Numbered from the stretch's first letter, positions 1 through 6,560 are shown. The stretch: DNA of 12,504 nucleotides from Bacillota bacterium (GCA_023441625.1 JAEZOA010000068.1:1-12504); one strand, 5' to 3'. A program made the numbers and translations. The notes: generated by a model not told the origin, from the letters alone.

Positions 1-2
1 GA

Positions 3-284
3 CAAAAAGTAAAGCAGGGTGAGATCATTGCCAGGTGCGGTAATTCAGGGAATAGCAGCGAGCCTCATATCCATTATCAAATTCAAGATGGTAGCAGCTT
101 TTTTGGGTCTGCGGGGCTACCAATTCAGTTTAGTGATATTGCAATAACAGAGGATGCTTGCTATAAATTGTATGATACTCGTCCATTCCCTGATGTAAAG
201 AATGCCTTTTTAATACCAGATAATATAAATGGTGCCCAATTGAAGTATATATGCAGAGGGCAAACTGTTGAAAATACTGTTTGA
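3..284 (+). CDS. M23 family metallopeptidase, C-terminal fragment (partial)
   Basis: The reading frame is open from the left edge to a TGA at 282-284, giving 93 residues of a C-terminus. Residues 13-26 of the fragment read GNSGNSSEPHIHYQ, the signature of LytM-like M23 peptidases (GNSGxSxxPHxHF); the HxH pair at fragment residues 22 and 24 supplies a zinc ligand and catalytic histidine. Enzymes of this family are zinc endopeptidases that cut peptide cross-links of peptidoglycan outside the membrane. About 65 residues follow the motif, including GLPIQF, a tail often seen in clostridial M23 proteins. The start, any signal peptide or membrane segment, and the first zinc-ligand motif lie outside the window, so substrate and localisation cannot be judged. 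It converges on the ABC transporter gene with a 47-bp gap in which I see no convincing terminator. Confidence 0.85.
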   Translation, partial: QKVKQGEIIARCGNSGNSSEPHIHYQIQDGSSFFGSAGLPIQFSDIAITEDACYKLYDTRPFPDVKNAFLIPDNINGAQLKYICRGQTVENTV

Positions 285-331
285 TGGGCACTCATACTAT
301 TGTGACAATACCTTAGTTTATTTTCTGTCAT

Positions 332-2017
332 TTATTTTTGCAGGGTAAAGAAATGATAAAATCTAGTTTGTTCAGAAAGCAGCTCTTTTAGAGTCCCTGT
401 TTCTATAACAGACCCATTTTCCATATAAATAATCTGATCGTATAATCCAAGTAAATCCTCACTTAAATTGTGGGTTATTGTAATCAATGTAAGATTATCG
501 ATTGCAAGCAGCTTGCTTTCAATATCATAGGCAGTTTGCATGTCTATAGCAGATGTCCCCTCATCCAATATAAGAATCGGCTTTTTGCGAATCAATGCTC
601 TTGCAACGGCAACTCTTTGGCGCTGACCGCCAGATAAATTTAACCCGTTTTCTCCTACAGGAGACAACAGACCATTTTGTGTATGTGTCAAGAACTGCGA
701 AACTCCGCTTGTTTTCAAAGCAACCTCCAATTCCTGAGTTGTAAAGGTCTCATGTAAGCAAATATTTTGTTTGATGGAGTCATCAAACATATAAATGTTT
801 TGATGAATAATAGAATACATTTGATGCAGTTGTTCCATGTTTAAATTATGAAAATCTGAACCATCATAAGCAATGCTACCATCATACGAGGAATAATTCC
901 CTGTTAACAGCTTTATTAAGGTTGTTTTTCCGCATCCACTATGGCCGACAATAGCATATTTTTTGTTTTTGTGAATGGTGAGGTTTATGTTCCTCAAAAC
1001 TGGTTGGTTTTCATTATAGGAAAATGATAGATCTTCAACAACAATACTTTCGGTAAAAGAGGGTGACAATGTTCCTGTAAATGATGTGTCTACATAATCT
1101 GCCATATCGTGCATTCGTTTTATAACAGGTTTTATGCCCTTAATTTTAGGTATGTTTTGCATCATTACCATAATTGGGCTTACAAATGTACTAGATAGCT
1201 GAATCAGCGCAAGCAAGGTTCCTGGAGTTATATCGCCAATAATTATCAAGTAAGCTCCAATAAATAATCCTGAAAACTGAGTAAGAAATGCCAGAATGCC
1301 AGAAATACTTTCATTAAGTGCAAATAGTTTATCTGCATGATATTTGGCATTGACAGTTTTATTATTCTCATTTTCAAATTCCTTTTTTATATGTTTACCC
1401 ATTTGATAGGCTTTGATTACTTCATAGCCTGAAAAAAGGTCCTTTAATTTAGAAGTAAAAAATGACAATTGCTTTGACAGCGCTTCCTGTCTTGTCTGCA
1501 AGACCCTTCCTAATAAGGAGGGAAGTGTTAACATAACGATTACACATACAATAAGACATACGGCAATGAGGGGACTTATTATGAACAGCACAACTAGCGT
1601 TACAAGGAAAATCACAATATTCTGTAATGTCTCTAGTAAGGGAACTATGTAGTTATCCTCTATCATCTTAATGTCGTTGGTGAAAGCAGAGATGTAATCA
1701 GCAGTGTTGACACTGGTGAAGTCCTGAACATTTCTACGGAATATTCCGTGAAATACATTTTGACGCAGCATTTTTGTCAAGTTTCTAATAAACCTTTTAC
1801 TGCATAAGGAATAAATATAGCTGAGAATACCTATAAGCAAAATAAATATAACAGAAGTTAAAAGAGTTTTCTTAAAAGCGGACAAATCGCCACTTATAGC
1901 AACATCAGTAATTCTTTGAAGGAGTATTGCAATAAATACAACTGCTGCCGAGCTTATCACATTAAAGAATACTGTAATGACTAACAATAGTTTATTTTCC
2001 TTTAAATATTGATTCAT
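332..2017 (-). CDS. ABC exporter half-transporter (fused permease and ATPase)
   Basis: This 561-residue protein has an N-terminal membrane domain (about residues 10-290, around six hydrophobic segments, for example 10-35, 50-72, 130-165 and 240-285) followed by a nucleotide-binding domain from about 324. Visible ATPase motifs are Walker A GHSGCGKTT (358-366), the Q-loop Gln406, the signature LSGGQRQR (461-468), Walker B ILILDEGTS (481-489) and the switch His516. This is the architecture of exporters of the MsbA/LmrA/BmrA type, which work as dimers in the cytoplasmic membrane. The substrate is not evident; there is no peptidase C39 domain, which argues against a typical double-glycine bacteriocin exporter. 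The ATG at 2015-2017 is preceded by a strong GGAGG. It has its own sigma-A-type promoter and follows the ArsR-like regulator on the same strand, which suggests, without proving, that the regulator controls it. Confidence 0.93.
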   Translation of the reverse strand: MNQYLKENKLLLVITVFFNVISSAAVVFIAILLQRITDVAISGDLSAFKKTLLTSVIFILLIGILSYIYSLCSKRFIRNLTKMLRQNVFHGIFRRNVQDFTSVNTADYISAFTNDIKMIEDNYIVPLLETLQNIVIFLVTLVVLFIISPLIAVCLIVCVIVMLTLPSLLGRVLQTRQEALSKQLSFFTSKLKDLFSGYEVIKAYQMGKHIKKEFENENNKTVNAKYHADKLFALNESISGILAFLTQFSGLFIGAYLIIIGDITPGTLLALIQLSSTFVSPIMVMMQNIPKIKGIKPVIKRMHDMADYVDTSFTGTLSPSFTESIVVEDLSFSYNENQPVLRNINLTIHKNKKYAIVGHSGCGKTTLIKLLTGNYSSYDGSIAYDGSDFHNLNMEQLHQMYSIIHQNIYMFDDSIKQNICLHETFTTQELEVALKTSGVSQFLTHTQNGLLSPVGENGLNLSGGQRQRVAVARALIRKKPILILDEGTSAIDMQTAYDIESKLLAIDNLTLITITHNLSEDLLGLYDQIIYMENGSVIETGTLKELLSEQTRFYHFFTLQK

Positions 2018-2044
2018 AATCCAACCTCCATATGTATTATAATT

Positions 2045-2060
2045 ATCTAATATATTTGAT
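2045..2060. promoter_or_regulatory. Candidate operator just downstream of the ABC promoter
   Basis: ATCTAATATATTTGAT is an imperfect inverted repeat (7-bp arms, one mismatch) placed where a repressor would block the start site. The half-site ATCTAAT recurs at 2109-2115, immediately upstream of the -35 box, and at 3274-3280, next to the -10 of the regulator's own promoter. Assignment to the neighbouring ArsR-like protein is inference from position and repetition; the sequence is AT-rich, so chance similarity is possible. Confidence 0.35.
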
Positions 2061-2064
2061 TATT

Positions 2065-2093
2065 ATCATAATTTAAAATGAGATATAAGTCAA
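2065..2093 (-). promoter_or_regulatory. Sigma-A-type promoter of the ABC exporter gene
   Basis: Read on the minus strand: -35 TTGACT (2088-2093), a 17-bp spacer, and -10 TATGAT (2065-2070). It lies about 50 bp upstream of the ABC transporter start and downstream of the terminator of the preceding gene, so the exporter can be transcribed independently. Confidence 0.7.
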
Positions 2094-2098
2094 CTGTG

Positions 2099-2114
2099 TT
2101 AGACAAATATCTAA
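2099..2114. promoter_or_regulatory. Candidate operator upstream of the ABC promoter
   Basis: TTAGA (2099-2103) and TCTAA (2110-2114) form an inverted repeat with a 6-bp spacer, ending 6 bp before the -35 hexamer at 2093 when read on the minus strand. Together with the site at 2045-2060 it brackets the promoter. Regulator assignment is inferred. Confidence 0.35.
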
Positions 2115-2121
2115 TTGAAAC

Positions 2122-2149
2122 TAAAAAAAATTCCCGACATAACGTCGGG
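2122..2149 (-). terminator. Rho-independent terminator of the ArsR-like gene
   Basis: On the minus strand a CCCGAC / GTCGGG stem with a 5-nt GTTAT loop (2133-2149) is followed by AA and eight consecutive T (2123-2130). It sits about 33 bp past the stop codon of the ArsR-like gene and just after the 39-bp palindrome, separating the regulator from the exporter promoter. Confidence 0.88.
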
Positions 2150-2150
2150 A

Positions 2151-2189
2151 GTTATAAACGTTCGCCCAGCATGGGCGAACGTTTATAAC
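2151..2189. repeat. 39-bp perfect palindrome over the stop codon of the ArsR-like gene
   Basis: Arms 2151-2168 and 2172-2189 are perfectly complementary (18 bp), leaving a 3-nt GCA loop. The TAA stop and the last two Leu codons of the regulator lie inside the right arm. The central 15 bp, CGCCCAGCATGGGCG (2163-2177), is identical to 12389-12403, the first stem of the group II intron at the other end of the window. It could fold as a very stable 3'-end hairpin in RNA, as a companion to the neighbouring terminator, or be a mobile or repeated element. No T-tract follows it directly. Confidence 0.9.
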
Positions 2190-3214
2190 AGCGTTGCTTC
2201 AAGTTCTTCAATCATAGCTTTTATATTTTCTTCTTTTAAATGATAATATACCTTACCATCTTTTTTTTCAACATTCACAAAGCCACAAATTAACAAAACA
2301 TTCATGTGATGTGACATTGTGGCCGCTGTTAGTCCTAATTGCTGGGCTATTTCCAGATTGTATTTGGGGCTGACTTTCAACGATGTAATGATTTCTAGCT
2401 TGCTGCTATCGCTCAAAGCTTTCAGTTTTAGTAGCAATGACTCCTTTGAGTGCAGACTGGGATTCCTGTCTTGAACGACCATTTTGCAGAAAAGACCGTA
2501 ATAACAGGACTTTTCAAAAATCATCTGAGTTACAGGAAATATCATAGTCGGAAAAATTTCGCAATCCTGATTGAACTTGTTCTTAATTTCAAAAAACATT
2601 TTGTCACTATGATTATTAATCGATACATTGTATTGATTAAGCAGCTTCATTAATGGTTTCTTGATTTCGCTTTCGGCTTTTTTATAGGAATCTATATTTA
2701 TATTTATTGAATTAATTAATTGTAGTAAATGTTCTTTTGGTTGCTGCATGATGCGCATTAATTTCCATTTAGCATTTCCTTCAAATTTGCTTTTCTCTAG
2801 AAAGATAATTATATCCTCCAAAGTTTCAATGCTATCAGCTTGGTTATCATTATCGAAAACAGCCCTGCAAATTTGAATTATCTGATGGTTGATTTGTTCA
2901 TCGGTTAAAGCATCAACTGAAGAAAGATAGCATTTATTATCATTTATCAAATACAAAAGTATAAGGAAATAATTTGAGTCTGTTTCGCCAAAAAAGAGAT
3001 CGTCGCTTGGACTCGACACTCTATATTTCAGAAATGACTGTACATATTTATCAAAAGCTTTTAAATTTTGAGAGTAAAATCGCTCTCCATCAAAACCTAA
3101 GTCTGAGAGAGCATTCTTAGTTAACTGTTTTACTTCATCAAAATTGTAACTGACATAAAGCAGCCCCATTATTTCAAAATAAGGGTCTAATTCATTATGT
3201 ATTGTATCAGACAT
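2183..3214 (-). CDS. ArsR-type winged-helix regulator with a long N-terminal domain
   Basis: The C-terminal 80 residues form a winged helix: SSKLEIITSLK (helix 1), then an HTH around residues 286-308 (LEIAQQLGLTAATMSHHMNVL), then a wing with KKDGKVYYHL. That pattern is typical of ArsR/SmtB regulators, which bind DNA as dimers and usually repress. The roughly 260 residues before it are not part of a normal ArsR protein (about 100 aa); I recognise no enzyme motif there, and some Firmicute ArsR-like proteins carry DUF5937-type N-termini of this size. No CxC metal site is visible, so metal sensing is not supported. I chose the ATG at 3212-3214, ten bases from AAAGGAG; a TTG at 3218-3220 would add two residues but lies only four bases from that site. 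Likely partner: the downstream ABC exporter. The stop codon lies inside a 39-bp palindrome. Confidence 0.85.
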   Translation of the reverse strand: MSDTIHNELDPYFEIMGLLYVSYNFDEVKQLTKNALSDLGFDGERFYSQNLKAFDKYVQSFLKYRVSSPSDDLFFGETDSNYFLILLYLINDNKCYLSSVDALTDEQINHQIIQICRAVFDNDNQADSIETLEDIIIFLEKSKFEGNAKWKLMRIMQQPKEHLLQLINSININIDSYKKAESEIKKPLMKLLNQYNVSINNHSDKMFFEIKNKFNQDCEIFPTMIFPVTQMIFEKSCYYGLFCKMVVQDRNPSLHSKESLLLKLKALSDSSKLEIITSLKVSPKYNLEIAQQLGLTAATMSHHMNVLLICGFVNVEKKDGKVYYHLKEENIKAMIEELEATLL

Positions 3215-3282
3215 AGTCAATATTCTCCTTTAACATCAGCAAGTAACTAGCAATCATATCATGTTTCATATCCATCTAATTA

Positions 3283-3311
3283 ATTATATTGTAAGATAAC
3301 AGGGATATCAA
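3283..3311 (-). promoter_or_regulatory. Sigma-A-type promoter of the ArsR-like gene
   Basis: On the minus strand: TTGATA (3306-3311), 17 bp, TATAAT (3283-3288), about 70 bp upstream of the start codon. The half-site ATTAGAT (3274-3280) follows the -10 after only a few bases, which suggests autoregulation by the same factor that may act at the exporter promoter. Confidence 0.72.
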
Positions 3312-3324
3312 GTTTAGTATTTGG

Positions 3325-3353
3325 TGCAAAAAGCACTATTCTTGGAGTGCTTT
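3325..3353 (-). terminator. Terminator overlapping the end of the tocopherol-cyclase-like gene
   Basis: On the minus strand an 8-bp stem AAAGCACT / AGTGCTTT (arms 3346-3353 and 3330-3337, 8-nt loop) runs directly into a T-run (3328-3332). The TAG stop at 3336-3338 lies within the hairpin, so the last codons form one arm. It isolates this gene from the ArsR promoter immediately downstream. Confidence 0.75.
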
Positions 3354-4331
3354 AACCTCCTGTAAGCGTTTAACTAATTCAATTCCACAGGAATTACCCA
3401 CTCCGTCAAATAGCTTCTCTCCAGATGTTTTAATAAGCTTGACATTCACAACTCCATTGAGTCCTTCCTTGATTGAATTATCCATGACTCCATTTTTAGG
3501 TGCTTTTAATACTCCTCTCTCATACATTTTTGCGCTTACCTCCAGTTTAAGATTTCCCTTTATCAATGTAATATCAATAATATCATCAGTATAATTTAGT
3601 TTTAACAGCTTACTATGATTGTAACTGGCAAATCTGTATTCTTTGCCATCAAGACTAAGATTGCAAATAAAACCTTGAAATGACATACCCATAAATGGAA
3701 TATTAGCAATGGAACACATGACGCTTGCATCAGAACCCTTAAAAGTATTGCATTGTAACCAAACATACTCTTTGGGAAAAGAAGTTCCCCAATCCTTTTC
3801 TATATAGCCCTTGCCATGGTTAAAGTCTATCAATCCTCCATTCAAATTCAGAGACCCTTTTAGATTGTGACCCATACTGATTATTCCATGATTACATTCC
3901 ATAAAGGGGAAATAGGCATAATACCCCATAATGTTTGGAAAAAGTATATTTGTTTTTATCTTAGTAAATTTTGAAAAACTAACTTTTCCTTCAACAGAAT
4001 ACTTATTATTAGACAGATTAAGGGATATTCCATCACATGCAAATGTGTTTTGACCTATTTTCAAACTAAATGGACTATCAGTATATTTAAAATCTTCAAT
4101 TAAAAATTGGTGGTAGTGTGTTTCATGTTTTGCACCAGAATGGGTATTTATGCCAATAATTGTTTGTATAAATGCATGTGAGGAAGAGGCGCTTTTAGTT
4201 ATTCCAGGGATAATACTAATTGAATTTTTAAAATCTGAAGATATTTGTTTAAAATACCATCCTTCAAAATATTTTCTTTTTTTCTTTCTGCCCTTATATA
4301 ATATGGGTTCATTTAAATGTCTTGTTGGCAT
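3336..4331 (-). CDS. Tocopherol cyclase-like family protein
   Basis: The 331-residue product has two blocks typical of the tocopherol cyclase-like family (Pfam Tocopherol_cycl): KYFEGWYFKQ at 20-29 near the N-terminus and GYIEKDWGTSFPKEYVWLQ at 175-193, plus aromatic, beta-rich sequence throughout, compatible with a lipocalin-like double barrel that binds a hydrophobic ligand. There is no signal peptide or membrane segment, so it is probably cytosolic. In plants and cyanobacteria the family closes the chromanol ring of vitamin E; a fermentative Firmicute is not expected to make tocopherol, so the substrate here is unknown and the enzymatic role is not established. The ATG at 4329-4331 follows GGAGG by six bases. 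It is monocistronic, with its own terminator and divergent from the PadR operon. Confidence 0.8.
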   Translation of the reverse strand: MPTRHLNEPILYKGRKKKRKYFEGWYFKQISSDFKNSISIIPGITKSASSSHAFIQTIIGINTHSGAKHETHYHQFLIEDFKYTDSPFSLKIGQNTFACDGISLNLSNNKYSVEGKVSFSKFTKIKTNILFPNIMGYYAYFPFMECNHGIISMGHNLKGSLNLNGGLIDFNHGKGYIEKDWGTSFPKEYVWLQCNTFKGSDASVMCSIANIPFMGMSFQGFICNLSLDGKEYRFASYNHSKLLKLNYTDDIIDITLIKGNLKLEVSAKMYERGVLKAPKNGVMDNSIKEGLNGVVNVKLIKTSGEKLFDGVGNSCGIELVKRLQEVKALQE

Positions 4332-4450
4332 TGTTATCCTCCAGGCCAGGAATATTAAGAATATGTCAATTATATTATTAGTATAATTTGCATAATAAAT
4401 ACAAACTAATCAGATATGCTCCTCATAGAGTTGAGTAAATAATTTTATAT

Positions 4451-4490
4451 AATACATTGTAATACGATGTAAATAGTGCTACAATGTATT
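4451..4490. promoter_or_regulatory. PadR-type operator overlapping the padR promoter
   Basis: AATACATTGTA (4451-4461) and TACAATGTATT (4480-4490) are perfect 11-bp inverted arms. A third related 9-mer, TACGATGTA (4463-4471), lies exactly 10 bp after the first TACATTGTA (4453-4461). The arms cover the -35 and -10 boxes. PadR repressors commonly autoregulate through such palindromes; assignment to the adjacent PadR is inferred from position. Confidence 0.65.
4457..4485 (+). promoter_or_regulatory. Promoter of the padR / HAAS operon
   Basis: TTGTAA (4457-4462), a 17-bp spacer, and TACAAT (4480-4485). The predicted start is about 24 bp upstream of the padR start codon. Both hexamers are embedded in the inverted repeat arms, so repressor binding would directly occlude RNA polymerase. 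Confidence 0.6.
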
Positions 4491-4515
4491 TGAACAAATT
4501 AAAGGCGGTGAAATT

Positions 4516-4872
4516 GTGAATAAAGAAATGATGAAGGGTAGTATTGAAATTCTTTTGCTTTCATTAATTGAAAAGGGAGATATATATGGTTATGAAATGG
4601 CTAAAAGATTAAAAGAGAAAAGCAATGATTTATATTCTATGGGTGAAGGGACATTATACCCTGCTCTTCAACGATTGGAAAAGCAAAAGTTTATTACCTC
4701 GTATTGGGGGAACTCTGAAACTGGAGGAAGGCGTAAGTATTATAGTATTACTGAAGTAGGAAAGAAGGAGTTGTCAGTAAAATTAAACGAGTGGGAACAA
4801 CTAAATAATTTGATTAAGGCTTGCAGGGAGGGTTTTTTATGCGCGAATTTGATGACTATATCAGTTCAATAA
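4516..4872 (+). CDS. PadR family transcriptional regulator
   Basis: This 118-residue protein matches PadR throughout: a winged helix with ILLLSLIEKGDIYGYEMAKRL (12-32), recognition segment GEGTLYPALQRLEKQKFI (43-60) and wing GGRRKYYSITEVGKKEL (70-86), followed by a short dimerisation helix. PadR proteins are dimeric repressors, often of membrane or envelope-stress modules. Translation probably starts at GTG (4516-4518), five bases after AAAGGCGGTGA; no better ATG precedes the conserved domain. The last 11 codons overlap the next gene by 34 bp in another frame, and the residues after about 105 (FLCANLMTISVQ) look like unconserved tail. It probably represses its own operon through the 4451-4490 repeat. 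Confidence 0.92.
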   Translation: MNKEMMKGSIEILLLSLIEKGDIYGYEMAKRLKEKSNDLYSMGEGTLYPALQRLEKQKFITSYWGNSETGGRRKYYSITEVGKKELSVKLNEWEQLNNLIKACREGFLCANLMTISVQ

Positions 4873-5468
4873 TAGGAAATTTAAGTGTTAGTAAAAATAA
4901 GAAAAATGAAATGGCTGATGAATATAGAGACCATCTCGAAATGTTAAAACGAGATTATATTAACAATGGGTTAGCAGATGAAGAAGCGGTAGAAAAAGCC
5001 ATCAAGAGCTTTGGTGACAGCAATAAATTGAAAATTAAGCTTTCTCATAATTTACATAACTATAGGAGTATTCCTAACATAATGTTTGGCATAATTTTTA
5101 CTGTATTATTGTTTGTGGCAGGTAGAGATATCCCTGTGCCAAGTATATTTATGTCTGCTGATTTTATGAGCAGAAATTTGAATATTTTTATTTTGTTTCT
5201 AATGGTATCTATATCATTATTTATACCATTTGGTTTTTTTCTCCCAATATTATTAAAGAAAGCTGGGAAAGTGAGAAATACTGTATTAGCATCTCTATTG
5301 CTGAGCCCGTTCATAGGGATATTTCTTTGCATTGATTTAGGTTTGCGAAAAGAATTTATTATTGCAGATATTACTGGAGGATTAATTGGAAGTGCAATCG
5401 GTTTTACCGTATTAATATTAGTGAATAAGGTTAGCCTGTCAGTAAGATATTTACAAAAAAGTCCATGA
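4839..5468 (+). CDS. HAAS-domain membrane protein partnered with PadR
   Basis: The ATG at 4839-4841 is preceded by GGAGG with 7-bp spacing; a TTG 18 bp upstream in frame has no such site. The 209-residue product begins with a cytoplasmic helical domain (about 1-65) containing DEYRDHLEML and GLADEEAVEKAIKSFGD, the pattern of HAAS / DUF1700-like / permease-prefix domains, followed by about four membrane helices (78-95, 114-138, 148-167, 176-195). HAAS domains are regularly encoded beside PadR regulators and are thought to link membrane proteins to cytoplasmic regulation. I cannot assign the membrane part to a transporter or enzyme; a VanZ-like role is possible but no motif supports it. The 34-bp overlap with padR implies translational coupling. 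A bidirectional terminator follows. Confidence 0.82.
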   Translation: MREFDDYISSIIGNLSVSKNKKNEMADEYRDHLEMLKRDYINNGLADEEAVEKAIKSFGDSNKLKIKLSHNLHNYRSIPNIMFGIIFTVLLFVAGRDIPVPSIFMSADFMSRNLNIFILFLMVSISLFIPFGFFLPILLKKAGKVRNTVLASLLLSPFIGIFLCIDLGLRKEFIIADITGGLIGSAIGFTVLILVNKVSLSVRYLQKSP

Positions 5469-5533
5469 TTAATCACATTTATAATTAGACCTCCTGGACT
5501 TTATAACTGTTTCTAAAAGATATTTTTTAATAT

Positions 5534-5582
5534 AAAAAAATGCACAAGCCCCTCAATGGGTTATTTGTGCATTTTCTTTTTG
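5534..5582. terminator. Bidirectional rho-independent terminator
   Basis: An 11-bp outer stem AAAATGCACAA / TTGTGCATTTT (5537-5547 and 5564-5574), with a further CCC/GGG inner pairing, is flanked by an A-run on the left (5534-5540) and a T-rich tract on the right. It lies between the convergent HAAS-protein gene and the DUF4367-like gene and would stop transcription from both sides. Confidence 0.9.
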
Positions 5583-5624
5583 CTTAGCCAAACATTATAA
5601 ATGTATTGCCTATTAGATATAATG

Positions 5625-6560
5625 TCACTTTTGGACTGCCATAAATGATTCTGCAATTTTTGTCCCTATTTCAGGAGATAAACTGCATCTATTTGTAGAC
5701 ATATTAGCGCTAGTACTCATAAAATACAATAAATCGTTTGATACCAAAAACATATCATAAGTATTAATAACCTCTACAGGCTTTTGAGTCATATCACCAT
5801 TAGGGTACACAGGTCTTTTTTGTTCTAACCAAACTCCTTCTATATCTCCCATTTTAAACTTTTCATATTTACATTTTGATTTACTTACATATTCAACAAC
5901 TTCATCGTATCTTTCAGCTGCTTTAAATGCACATATAGCTATGTCACCTTCTGAACTAGAATATATTCCACCTGCAAATCTTAAGGGGTTGTATTCTTTC
6001 AACTTTTCTAATTCAGTATCATCAAGAATTGCTTTTTGACATACTACACTAATTTTATTATTTGTTTCATAGCTGATATCTTTTCCTAAAAACAATCCTA
6101 TATTTTTACTTAATAGGTTGAACCCATTGGGTAGCGCACTTGGAATAACAATAGTAAACCCAACTTTTTTGGCAATATCACTATTACTTAAATCTGTCGG
6201 CATATTGTAACCGTCATTTAGTAGTGCTATATCCTGTCCTACTTCGAAAATTTTACCATTATCATCAATAACAAAAATAGTTTTTATTTTATTTATAGTA
6301 TTTGAAGCAAAGACTCTTGCTTGAGGAAAAAACAAAAGAGATAAGCAACAAAATACAATTAACCCACACATTAAGCTTACTACAGGTTTAAAAGAATTAG
6401 TTCGGCTTAAACGCAATTTTACTATTTTATGCTGGTCTCTCTTTTCATAATTGCTTAAGTTATCTTTTACTTTTGTCAAAACCTCGTCCCTAAGTTGATA
6501 GTTATTTAGACTCATGTTTAACGAATCTTCAATTATTTTATCTATGTCATTATTATTCAT
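5625..6560 (-). CDS. Single-pass membrane protein, DUF4367-like, probable anti-sigma or effector partner
   Basis: The 311-residue product has a cytoplasmic N-terminus (1-56, charged and helical), one membrane helix (about 58-78) and an extracytoplasmic domain. The C-terminal portion (about 205-308, with GDIEGVWLEQKRPVYPNG and LLYFMSTSANMS) resembles DUF4367 domains found next to clostridial ECF sigma genes. Its ATG (6558-6560) overlaps the end of the sigma gene by 8 bp and GGAG lies within the sigma coding end, so translation is probably coupled. In such pairs the membrane protein usually holds the sigma factor inactive through its cytoplasmic segment; no canonical zinc-binding anti-sigma motif (HxxxCxxC) is visible, so the anti-sigma role is inferred from context. 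The signal sensed is unknown. Confidence 0.8.
   Translation of the reverse strand: MNNNDIDKIIEDSLNMSLNNYQLRDEVLTKVKDNLSNYEKRDQHKIVKLRLSRTNSFKPVVSLMCGLIVFCCLSLLFFPQARVFASNTINKIKTIFVIDDNGKIFEVGQDIALLNDGYNMPTDLSNSDIAKKVGFTIVIPSALPNGFNLLSKNIGLFLGKDISYETNNKISVVCQKAILDDTELEKLKEYNPLRFAGGIYSSSEGDIAICAFKAAERYDEVVEYVSKSKCKYEKFKMGDIEGVWLEQKRPVYPNGDMTQKPVEVINTYDMFLVSNDLLYFMSTSANMSTNRCSLSPEIGTKIAESFMAVQK

Noticed and set aside
293..310. TATTGTGACAATA palindrome between the M23 and ABC genes as a terminator
   Set aside because: No workable loop and no T-run; only a small palindrome.
332..2017. Interpretation of the ABC exporter as a bacteriocin transporter
   Set aside because: It has no N-terminal C39 peptidase domain and no precursor peptide gene nearby; the separate C39-like protein is 5 kb away on the other strand.
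2450..2653. Plus-strand open frame of 67 codons inside the ArsR-like gene
   Set aside because: Antisense to a supported gene, no recognised domain, no ribosome site.
4150..4386. Plus-strand open frame of 78 codons opposite the start of the tocopherol-cyclase-like gene
   Set aside because: Mostly antisense to a conserved protein and covers that gene's own ribosome site; no domain or ribosome site of its own.
5060..5476. Open frame of 138 codons on the minus strand opposite the HAAS-domain gene
   Set aside because: It is antisense to a well-supported gene, lacks a recognisable domain and ribosome site, and arises from the AT-rich membrane-helix coding pattern.
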